In this document: in pieces, positions 25,781 through 32,027 of the stretch
Position numbering within the stretch: the stretch's first letter is position 1
Layout: every line of letters begins with the position of its first letter
NCBI GenBank assembly: GCA_002343845.1
Contig: DDSQ01000061.1
Location: 340-32,366 of the forward strand
Direction of reading: 5' to 3'
Source: Planctomycetes bacterium UBA2386
GTDB lineage: Bacteria > Planctomycetota > UBA1135 > UBA2386
DNA: 32,027 bases
Made by a program: the position numbers and the translations under genes
The notes under the pieces: generated by a model
Told to the model about the DNA's origin: nothing
Database searches by the model: none
What the model saw: the letters and a program-made list of their open reading frames with translations, nothing else

Positions 25781-27537
25781 CCTCCACGGGCCAGCAGAAC
25801 CTGTTCGCCGAAGCCGATCCCAAGATGGCCGCCGACAAGAAGTCTCCCGACAAGACCGAAAAACCGACGCCGCCACCGCCGACGCGCGACAAGACGCAGA
25901 AACGCGCCGAGACCGCCGAGTCGATGGGCCAGCGGCAGCGCGAGATCTCGGTCTCCGAGTTCTTCACCAAGAACCGCCACCTGCTCGGCTTCGACAGTCC
26001 GCGCAAGGCGCTGCTGACCGCGGTCAAGGAGGCCGTCGACAACAGCCTCGACGCGTGCGAGGAGGCGCGCATCCAGCCCGACCTGAAGGTCAAGATCTCG
26101 CGCATCGGCACGAGCGAGAAGCAGTTCACGGTGACCGTCGAGGACAACGGTCCTGGCATCGTCAAGGCGCAGGTGCCCAACGTGTTCGGCCGCCTGCTCT
26201 ACGGCAGCAAGTTCCACCGGCTGCGGCAGAGCCGCGGCCAGCAGGGCATCGGCATCAGCGCGGCGGGCATGTATGGCCTGCTGACCACCGGCAACCCGGT
26301 GCGCGTGCGCACCAAGCCCGGCAAGAAGTCGGTGCCGCTCTACTTCGAGATCACGATCGACACCGCGAAGAACCGGCCGGACTTCACCGACAAGGCGATC
26401 GAGTGGGAGAAGGACCACGGCACCGAGGTGTCGATCGACCTCGAAGGCGAATACCGCCGCGGCCAGAAGAGCGTCGAGGAGTTCCTCAAGCTGATGGCGG
26501 TGGCCAACCCGCACGTCTGGCTGCACTACACGGACCCCGACGGCAACGTCACCGAGTACCAGCGCGGCACGAAGGAACTGCCGCCCGAGGTCGACGAGAT
26601 CAAGCCGCACCCGCACGGCGTCGAACTCGGCATCCTGCTGAAGATGGTCGGCGAGAGCGAGAACCGCACCACGAGCGCGTTCCTGCAGGAGGACTTCTCG
26701 CGCGTCGGCCCGACCGTCGCGAAGGAGATCTGCGAGAAGGCCGGCATCAAGCCGGAGACGAATCCGCGCCGGCTCGACAGCGCCGACGTCGCGAAGATCA
26801 AGGCCGCGATCGACGCCACCAAGATCATGGCGCCGCCGCTGTCGTGCATCGCGCCGATCGGCGAGGAGCTGATCATCACCGGCCTGAAGAAGGAGGTCGA
26901 AGCCGACTTCTACGTGGCGACGTCGCGCAAGCCGGTCGTCTACCGCGGGCATCCGTTCGCGATCGAGGTCGGCATCGCCTACGGCAAGCCCGGCGACACG
27001 CTGCACATGACGGACAGCGGCAAGATCGTCGAGGTCGCCGCCAAGAAGAACGAGAACCAGGAAGTGCTGATGGGCGCGGCCGACGAGCCGGTGCGCCTGA
27101 TCCGCTTCGCCAACCGCGTGCCGCTGGTGTTCCAGCAGTCGGCGTGCGCGATCAGCAAGGCGGTGATCGACTGCAACTGGAAGAACTACGGGCTGACGCA
27201 GCCGCGCGGCGCGCTGCCGATCGGCCCGATGGTGATCTTCGTGCACTTCGCGTCGGTCTGGGTGCCGTTCACCAGCGAGGCGAAGGAGGCGATCGCCAGC
27301 TACGACGAGATCCTCGAGGAGCTGCGGCTCGCGCTGATGGACGCCGGCAGGAAGCTCGGCATCCACGTGCGCAAGGGCAAGAAGCTCGCGAGCGAGTTCA
27401 AGAAGCGCAACTACATCGAGGTCTACATCCCGCACCTCGTCGTCGCCCTGAAGGACATCCTCAAGCTCGACGAGAAGGAAGCCGCGAAGGCGCGCGACAA
27501 CCTCACGGTCGTTCTCGAGAAGTCGCGCAAGCTCTGA
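25777..27537 (+). CDS. top6B: DNA topoisomerase VI subunit B (ATPase subunit)
   Basis: The 586-residue protein is the GHKL ATPase subunit of type IIB topoisomerase VI, which closes around DNA on ATP binding so that subunit A can cut both strands. After a charged, Pro/Lys-rich 55-residue N-terminal extension, the ATPase domain shows the N box KEAVDNSLDAC (84-94; Glu85, Asn89), G1 VEDNGPGI (121-128; Asp123) and lid/G2 SRGQQGIGISAAGMYG (152-167). An H2TH-like linker (about 280-330) and the transducer domain follow, with GLTQPRGALPIGP and VPFTSEAKEAIASYDE, which includes the switch-lysine region. It is a close match to archaeal and plant Top6B in motif order and size. The ATG at 25777 overlaps the mqnA stop. 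The subunit A gene follows after 34 bases. Confidence 0.96.
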   Translation: MTSTGQQNLFAEADPKMAADKKSPDKTEKPTPPPPTRDKTQKRAETAESMGQRQREISVSEFFTKNRHLLGFDSPRKALLTAVKEAVDNSLDACEEARIQPDLKVKISRIGTSEKQFTVTVEDNGPGIVKAQVPNVFGRLLYGSKFHRLRQSRGQQGIGISAAGMYGLLTTGNPVRVRTKPGKKSVPLYFEITIDTAKNRPDFTDKAIEWEKDHGTEVSIDLEGEYRRGQKSVEEFLKLMAVANPHVWLHYTDPDGNVTEYQRGTKELPPEVDEIKPHPHGVELGILLKMVGESENRTTSAFLQEDFSRVGPTVAKEICEKAGIKPETNPRRLDSADVAKIKAAIDATKIMAPPLSCIAPIGEELIITGLKKEVEADFYVATSRKPVVYRGHPFAIEVGIAYGKPGDTLHMTDSGKIVEVAAKKNENQEVLMGAADEPVRLIRFANRVPLVFQQSACAISKAVIDCNWKNYGLTQPRGALPIGPMVIFVHFASVWVPFTSEAKEAIASYDEILEELRLALMDAGRKLGIHVRKGKKLASEFKKRNYIEVYIPHLVVALKDILKLDEKEAAKARDNLTVVLEKSRKL

Positions 27538-27571
27538 TCGCGGTCCCGCTCCCCCACACCCAAGACGTCCC

Positions 27572-28732
27572 ATGGCAGCCAAGAAGTTCGTCCCGAAGCC
27601 GCAGCCGAAGAAGAAGGACCGCGGCCCGTTCTCCGACCTCGACAAGGTCACGCTGCGCGAGATCGCCAACTGCGCGACGCAGGTGCATGCGGCGATCCGC
27701 GCGCAGGGCAAGCCGGAGCTGAAGTTCCCGGACCGCTCGCTGAAGAACGCCCGCTACGACAAGAAGGATGGCTACTTCGTGATGGGCCGCTCGCGCGTCG
27801 AGCGCACGCTGTCGGTCAACACCGTCAAGTCGTTCGCGCAGACGCTGAAGATGATGGCGCTGTCGCAACAGCTCGTGGACGAAGACGACTTCGCGACCAA
27901 ACGAGAGGCGTACTACGTCAGCAAGAACTGGGAGGAGGCGAAGTTCGACGAGCAGCCGGAGAGCGACGCGGCGATGGACGACATCGAGGCGCTGTTCTCG
28001 CTCGAAGGCGTGATGCGCGAGCACCTGCGCTTCAAGGCCGACGAGCACGGCGGCAAGGTCGCCGGCCAACTGGTCGTGCTCGACCGCGACCGCGAGACCG
28101 GCCGCCCGCTGCGCATCGACTGCACCGGGTTCGGCTCGGGCGCCTACTCGATCCCGACCTCGGTCGAACACCTCGGCTTCGAGACCAAGGCGAAGTTCAT
28201 CCTGGTGATCGAGACGATCGGCATGTTCGAGCGGTTGAGCCAGCACAGCTACTGGAAGACCGCGAACTGCATCCTGATCGGCACCGCCGGCGTGCCGACG
28301 CGCGCGACGCGCCGCTTCGTGCGCAAGCTCGCCGACGCGCACAAGCTGCCGGTCTACGCGTTCAACGACTGCGACCCGTACGCCTTCAGCAACATCTACC
28401 GCACGCTGAAGGTCGGCTCGGGCAACGCCGTGCACCTCAACCAGTTCTTCTGCGTGCCGCAGGCGCGCTTCCTCGGCGTGTCGCCGCAGGACATCGTCGA
28501 CTACGAACTGCCGACGCACGCGCTCAAGGACGTCGACATCAAGCGCGCCCAGGACATGCTGAAGAACGACCCGTTCTTCCAGGCGCACAAGGAGTGGCAG
28601 AAGGCGATCGAGATGATGCTGAAGTCCGGGCAGCGCGCCGAGCAGCAGGCACTCGCCAAGCACGGGCTCAACTTCGTGATCGAGGAGTACCTGCCGCAGA
28701 AGTTGAAGGAAGCGAGCAAGTTCCTGCCGTAG
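27572..28732 (+). CDS. top6A: DNA topoisomerase VI subunit A (Spo11-like cleavage subunit)
   Basis: The 386-residue protein is the DNA-cleaving subunit of topoisomerase VI, homologous to eukaryotic Spo11. The winged-helix (CAP-like) domain carries the catalytic tyrosine in TKREAYYVSKNW, most likely Tyr115 by alignment with Spo11 and archaeal Top6A. The Toprim domain has the metal glutamate Glu214 in LVIETIG, and NDCDPYAF (265-272) with Asp266 and Asp268. Archaeal enzymes usually read D(G/A)DPYG here, so Cys267 and Ala271 are deviations, but both acidic residues are kept. The enzyme should form an A2B2 heterotetramer with the upstream gene's product, relaxing and decatenating DNA. The N-terminus is Lys-rich. 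No Shine-Dalgarno is evident, and coupling to subunit B is likely through the 34-base spacing. Confidence 0.96.
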   Translation: MAAKKFVPKPQPKKKDRGPFSDLDKVTLREIANCATQVHAAIRAQGKPELKFPDRSLKNARYDKKDGYFVMGRSRVERTLSVNTVKSFAQTLKMMALSQQLVDEDDFATKREAYYVSKNWEEAKFDEQPESDAAMDDIEALFSLEGVMREHLRFKADEHGGKVAGQLVVLDRDRETGRPLRIDCTGFGSGAYSIPTSVEHLGFETKAKFILVIETIGMFERLSQHSYWKTANCILIGTAGVPTRATRRFVRKLADAHKLPVYAFNDCDPYAFSNIYRTLKVGSGNAVHLNQFFCVPQARFLGVSPQDIVDYELPTHALKDVDIKRAQDMLKNDPFFQAHKEWQKAIEMMLKSGQRAEQQALAKHGLNFVIEEYLPQKLKEASKFLP

Positions 28733-28770
28733 CAGCGCCGCCACGCGGGCTCCGCCGGGCCGACAAGGGT

Positions 28771-28830
28771 CGCCGAACCCGGAACTCGGCGTTCCCCACC
28801 GGCACCCTGCGGCGCGACGTTCCCGTCGCG
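28771..28830 (+). terminator. Two successive hairpins after top6A
   Basis: CGCCGA (28771-28776)/TCGGCG (28786-28791) with a nine-base loop is followed by TTCCCC. A second perfect stem, CGCGACG (28813-28819)/CGTCGCG (28824-28830), has loop TTCC. They lie 38 and 80 bases after the top6A stop and probably end the mqnA-top6BA transcript. The rest of 28733-28959 shows no gene that I can support. Confidence 0.45.
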
Positions 28831-28959
28831 GACCGCCAGACGCCACCAGGCCTTCGCGGCGCTTCCGCTCGACGGCAAGCCGCTGGAGCTGCGAGCGAAA
28901 TAGCGGCCACCGGTCCGGTTTTCCCCGGCCGCCGGCCGCCAAACATCGCCTTCGGCCCC

Positions 28960-30609
28960 ATGCACACCTCCCTTTGCCGCCTCGCCCTCCTGCCGCTGCT
29001 CGCCGCACCGGCGTTCGCCCAACTCCCGGCGCCAACCCTGATCAGCCGCACCGCGCCACGCGCGAACTGGGCGGTCGTGAGCACGGCCGGCGCCACCACC
29101 GGCGTCACCACCACGCCGCCGACCGTCAACGGCACGTTCCGCGCCGACAATCCCGGCGCCGTCGGCCAGGACAAGCTCTGGATCTTCGGCGGCAGCCTCG
29201 GCAACAACACCGCCTACACGGCGAACGACCTCTGGGCCTTCGATCCGCTCGTCGGCACGATGACCCAGAAGATCGCCGACGGCGCCGCCGGCTCGCCGTC
29301 GCACCGCGGGCGCGCCGCGATCGCGTGGAACCCGGTCAACAACAAGCTGACCGTGTTCGGCGGCGACTCGCGCGGCGGCCCGACCGGAGCCGGGACCGCT
29401 ACCCTGCTGGGCGACACCTGGGAGTACGACCCGACGACCAACACCTGGGCGAACGTCACACCCGCGCTGAGCCCCTCGCCGCGTCGCTGGGCCGCGATGG
29501 CCTACGACCCGATCACCACGGGCCTGCTGCTGTTCGGCGGCCAGACGGCGATGACGTCGCCTCCCACCTACTCGAACGAGACGTGGCTGTGGATCGGCGG
29601 GGCGTGGGTCCAGTTGGCGCCGACGACCGTGCCGACCGCCCGCGCGCTGCACTCGATGGTCACGCGCAGCGATTCGTTCCAGGACGTCGCGATGCTCTGC
29701 GGCGAGAACAACGCGATCGCCCCGCCCGACCTGGTCCGCCTCCTCGACGTGTGGCGCTGGAACGGCGCCGACTGGGTGCTGCTGAGCAACTGTGACGTCC
29801 TGACCAATCCGACGGGCGCGGGCACCACCTGGCCGGCGTCGACGCTCGGCAACCAGGCCGTCTACGACCCGCTGCGCCAGCGCATCGTCGTGCAGGGCGG
29901 CAACGGCATCACCAACGCCGCGAACACGACCTACGTCTACGGTCCGAACTATGGCGGCTCGCCGACCAACTACACGAGCGAGTTCGACAGCTACACCAAC
30001 CAGTGGTCGATCTACGCCAACCCGACCACCGGCGCGACGCCGTTCAACAACAGCGATCCGTCGATCGGCCGCATCAGCCGCTACTTCGGCGGCTTCATCC
30101 CCGCGACGGGCAAGATCTACAAGACGGGCGGTCAGGACCCGACCAAGTCGGGCAGCAAGCCGACCAGCAACGTCTACGCCTACCAGGCCCCGACGCTCGC
30201 GACGGCGGTTTCCTACGGTGCGGGCTGCACCGGCCCGGGCGGCGCGCTGTCGCTCGTCCCGAACAGCGTGCCGTGGACCGGCCGCACCTGGACCGGCACG
30301 TGCTCGACGCTCGCCGCGTCGTCGTTCGGGATCCCGGTCTTCGGCGTCGCGACGCAAGTGGTGCCGTTGAGCCTGCTCGCGCCCGGCATCGGCGGCGCTG
30401 GTTGCGATCTGCTGAACACGGCCGAGGTGGTGCTCGGCCCGGTCGTTCCGGTCGCTGGCGCGGTCCCCGTGGCGTTGACCATCCCGCCGACGACCTCGCT
30501 CTCCGGCGCGTTCGTGCACGTGCAGATGGTCGAAGTCGCGCTCGCCGGGCTCGACCCGACGGGCCTCTGGTCCTCGAACGGCCTGACCTTGACGGTCGGC
30601 GCGCTCTGA
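28960..30609 (+). CDS. Secreted Kelch-repeat protein with C-terminal module
   Basis: The 549-residue exoprotein has a signal peptide (MHTSLCRLALLPLLAAPAFAQ). Residues about 25-405 contain Kelch-type β-propeller blades: KLWIFGGS..NDLWAFDP, KLTVFGGD..DTWEYDPTTNTW, GLLLFGGQ..NETWLW, RIVVQGGNG..TTYVYG and GKIYKTGGQ..SNVYAY. Bacterial secreted Kelch propellers bind proteins or carbohydrates, and some are carbohydrate oxidases; I see no oxidase active-site signature. The last ~140 residues, beginning SYGAGCTGPGG and ending SSNGLTLTVGAL, match the C-terminal module seen at 13050-14561. The frame is open upstream to 28594, but the ATG at 28960 opens the signal peptide. The stop codon sits in the loop of a hairpin shared with the convergent gene. 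Confidence 0.9.
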   Translation: MHTSLCRLALLPLLAAPAFAQLPAPTLISRTAPRANWAVVSTAGATTGVTTTPPTVNGTFRADNPGAVGQDKLWIFGGSLGNNTAYTANDLWAFDPLVGTMTQKIADGAAGSPSHRGRAAIAWNPVNNKLTVFGGDSRGGPTGAGTATLLGDTWEYDPTTNTWANVTPALSPSPRRWAAMAYDPITTGLLLFGGQTAMTSPPTYSNETWLWIGGAWVQLAPTTVPTARALHSMVTRSDSFQDVAMLCGENNAIAPPDLVRLLDVWRWNGADWVLLSNCDVLTNPTGAGTTWPASTLGNQAVYDPLRQRIVVQGGNGITNAANTTYVYGPNYGGSPTNYTSEFDSYTNQWSIYANPTTGATPFNNSDPSIGRISRYFGGFIPATGKIYKTGGQDPTKSGSKPTSNVYAYQAPTLATAVSYGAGCTGPGGALSLVPNSVPWTGRTWTGTCSTLAASSFGIPVFGVATQVVPLSLLAPGIGGAGCDLLNTAEVVLGPVVPVAGAVPVALTIPPTTSLSGAFVHVQMVEVALAGLDPTGLWSSNGLTLTVGAL

Positions 30610-30623
30610 AGGCGCCGCCGTCA
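30590..30623. terminator. 12-bp bulged hairpin containing both convergent stop codons
   Basis: TGACGGTCGGCGC (30590-30602) pairs with GCGCCGCCGTCA (30612-30623) with one bulged T and a nine-base loop. The Kelch gene stop (30607-30609) is in the loop, and the stop of the opposing gene (30621-30623) is the end of the right arm. No T-run follows on either strand. Confidence 0.6.
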
Positions 30624-31595
30624 GCGCACCCGCGCGAAGGCGCGCAGCACCTGCCACAGCGCGGCGTCCTCGGTCGCGAACCAGTAGTCGCCGCCGACCA
30701 CGAGACCGTCGGTCGGCACGCCGGGTTGGAACGGCGCCTGGCTGACGGCGACTCGGTCGCCGAGCGGCAACTTGCCGCCGAGGTACACGACCGCCGCGAC
30801 GTCGACCACGATGCGGTCGCCGTCCTTCAGCGGATTGCGCGGCGCGCCTTGACCGGCCCGCCGCAGTTCGCGGACGCGACCGCGGAACAGGTTGGTCTGC
30901 CCGCGCCCGAGGTACCCCAGCAGTTCGGGCGGGATCGCGTCGAGCAGCGGATCCTCGGGCCGTGGAACCCGCGGGCCGGCGAGCACGATCCACCAGGCCC
31001 GGTCGACCACGAGCCGGCCGATAGCGCCGAGATCAGGCCGACCTCGACCGAACAGGAACACGCGCACGTCCCCGGGCTGCACGCGTCCGAGCGGCGTGGA
31101 ACAGCCGAACCGCTCGGCGCTCACGGTCGGGCACAGCGGCGCGAACACCACCGCGTACCGGTACAGCAACGGTCGCGGTCCGTCCTCGAGCAGCCGCAGC
31201 CGCAGTTCCCGGTGGATCGGCGTGACGTCCGGCATGCCCGGTTCGACGTCACCGACGGCAAGGACCTCGGCGAGCACGGGCCAAAGGCCGCTGGCGCGAG
31301 GGTCCGCGAACAACGCTGCCGCGATCGGATCCGGCGGCTCGATCGGTTCGGGTGGAACGGTGCGGTCCGCGGCGTCGGCAGGCTCGATCGCGACCACGGG
31401 CGCGTCGGCCGCCGATGGCGCCGCCGGCTCCGGGCTGGCATCCGCGGGCAGCGGCGTCGCCACGGGTGCAGCCGCTTCCGACCGCGGCCACGCGGCGATC
31501 GCCACCACGACGGCGGCGATCGCCACCAGGGACCACGTTGTTCGCCGGCCAGGCACGGCGCGATTGTCGCCGAAGCGCGACGCCGTCAGCCGCAT
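30621..31595 (-). CDS. Single-pass anchored protein, unknown function
   Basis: The 324-residue product has one N-terminal transmembrane helix (about 20-37, TTWSLVAIAAVVVAIAAW) after a basic segment, so the body is probably periplasmic. An Ala/Pro-rich linker (about 40-90) leads to a folded domain (about 95-324) with a Cys pair (FAPLCPTVSAERFGC) and β-rich, charged sequence (GDVRVFLFGRGR, RIVVDVAAVVYLGGKLPLGDRV). No family was recognised. The coding bias and the convergent hairpin at its end support a real gene. The ATG at 31595 keeps the start clear of the divergent lipoprotein gene at 31638; an in-frame ATG at 31631 would leave almost no promoter space between the two. Confidence 0.75.
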   Translation of the reverse strand: MRLTASRFGDNRAVPGRRTTWSLVAIAAVVVAIAAWPRSEAAAPVATPLPADASPEPAAPSAADAPVVAIEPADAADRTVPPEPIEPPDPIAAALFADPRASGLWPVLAEVLAVGDVEPGMPDVTPIHRELRLRLLEDGPRPLLYRYAVVFAPLCPTVSAERFGCSTPLGRVQPGDVRVFLFGRGRPDLGAIGRLVVDRAWWIVLAGPRVPRPEDPLLDAIPPELLGYLGRGQTNLFRGRVRELRRAGQGAPRNPLKDGDRIVVDVAAVVYLGGKLPLGDRVAVSQAPFQPGVPTDGLVVGGDYWFATEDAALWQVLRAFARVR

Positions 31596-31637
31596 CTCGC
31601 ACTGGCGATGGATCGGGCCCGGCGCGACCATCCGCGC

Positions 31638-31991
31638 ATGCGTTCCCTCCTGCCGCTCACGCTGCTCGTCGCCGCCGGTTGCCAGACGCTGCGCTACGAC
31701 CTCGGCAGCCTGCCCTTCCCGGTCAGCGCCTCGCCGGTCCGCGATCCGGCCGCCGGCGATCGTTTCGTGTTCACCGCCAAGCACGTGCTGTGGGTGCACG
31801 GGCTCGCCGGGGAGAGCAGCCCCGACGTCGCCGGCCAGCTGCTGGCGAACGTGTTGCCGTGCGCGGGCATCGCCGACTTCCGGGTGCAGGTCGGCTCGTC
31901 GTTCCACGACTGGTTGGCGACCCACCTGTCGCTCGGCTTCGTGCGGATGAAGACCGTCACCGTGACCGGACTGCGCATCCGACCGCGGTAG
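31638..31991 (+). CDS. Small lipoprotein, possibly Bor-like
   Basis: The 117-residue product begins MRSLLPLTLLVAAGCQTLRY, a lipoprotein signal with lipobox VAAGC, so Cys15 should be lipidated. The pattern of the mature part resembles the small Bor/Iss-type lipoproteins: a hydrophobic F..K.VLWVHGLAG segment, a central Cys, then a short β-rich end with TVTVTGLRI. In phage lambda, Bor contributes to serum resistance, but bacterial relatives of this kind are mostly uncharacterised, and my match is by pattern only. The gene is divergent from the one at 30621-31595, with 42 bases between starts. Confidence 0.7.
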   Translation: MRSLLPLTLLVAAGCQTLRYDLGSLPFPVSASPVRDPAAGDRFVFTAKHVLWVHGLAGESSPDVAGQLLANVLPCAGIADFRVQVGSSFHDWLATHLSLGFVRMKTVTVTGLRIRPR

Positions 31992-32000
31992 CCGATCGGC

Positions 32001-32027
32001 TCACGCCGGATCCCAGCGGAACGGCTC
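32001..32027 (-). CDS. Possible 3' tip of a further minus-strand gene
   Basis: Reading leftward from the window edge, the minus strand encodes EPFRWDPA followed by TGA (32001-32003). Nine codons are too few to identify anything. A palindrome AGCCGATCGGCT (31990-32001) lies between this stop and that of the lipoprotein gene, echoing the other convergent junctions. Confidence 0.25.
   Translation of the reverse strand, partial: EPFRWDPA

Noticed and set aside
28733..28959. Possible coding remnant between top6A and the Kelch gene
   Set aside because: One frame reads plausibly for about 25 codons before a TAG, but it has no start, no recognisable motif and overlaps terminator-like hairpins.

Overview
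The window is about 32 kb of GC-rich bacterial chromosome with strong third-position GC bias. It carries 22 protein genes I can support, one gene remnant and a possible 3' tip of a further gene. The gene repertoire suggests a planctomycete-like bacterium. It has large secreted proteins that share a Gly/Cys-patterned C-terminal module, CHRD, PKD, Kelch and FG-GAP exoproteins, a planctomycete-style Ser/Thr kinase with a formylglycine-enzyme-like sensor domain, the futalosine menaquinone pathway enzyme MqnA, and few clear Shine-Dalgarno sequences. This lineage call is an inference from gene content; no rRNA is present. No tRNA, rRNA, CRISPR array or insertion sequence was seen, and no gene-free stretch exceeds 300 bases.

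Layout. Positions 1-441 hold the 5' part of an elongation factor G gene (minus strand). 643-2031 is a membrane-anchored PAS histidine kinase (minus). Divergent from it, 2118-4479 is an overlapping pair of membrane/secreted HEAT-like proteins, followed by a MATE transporter (4552-5985) and a small two-helix membrane protein (6043-6366). A secreted Cys-rich protein (6383-7825) and an iodotyrosine-deiodinase-like flavoprotein (7899-8558) lie on the minus strand. 8645-12894 is a probable signalling operon: an FHA-GAF-PP2C phosphatase followed by a Ser/Thr kinase with a C-terminal FGE-like domain. 13050-14561 is a triple-CHRD exoprotein. It converges on a minus-strand RnfD-like/Sel1 fusion (14565-16565), which follows a 1226-residue FG-GAP lipoprotein gene (16660-20340). 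20439-21896 is a HAD-IG 5'-nucleotidase, followed by a start-less gene remnant (21922-22125). On the minus strand are a TlpA-like thioredoxin (22148-22687) and a PKD-domain exoprotein (22769-24844). 25022-28732 is an apparent operon of mqnA and both subunits of DNA topoisomerase VI. The window ends with a Kelch-type exoprotein (28960-30609), an unknown anchored protein (30621-31595, minus) and a small lipoprotein (31638-31991).

How genes may work together. The phosphatase and kinase at 8645-12894 look like an opposing phospho-signalling pair, with input through the FHA/GAF domains and an extracytoplasmic FGE-like domain. The topoisomerase VI A and B genes should form the A2B2 type IIB enzyme, which is rare in bacteria. 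Four or more secreted proteins appear to share a common C-terminal module that may serve sorting or surface attachment.

The main structural observation is that gene ends are repeatedly embedded in hairpins. All four clear convergent gene junctions carry a hairpin that contains one or both stop codons or abuts them, mostly without a U-tract.
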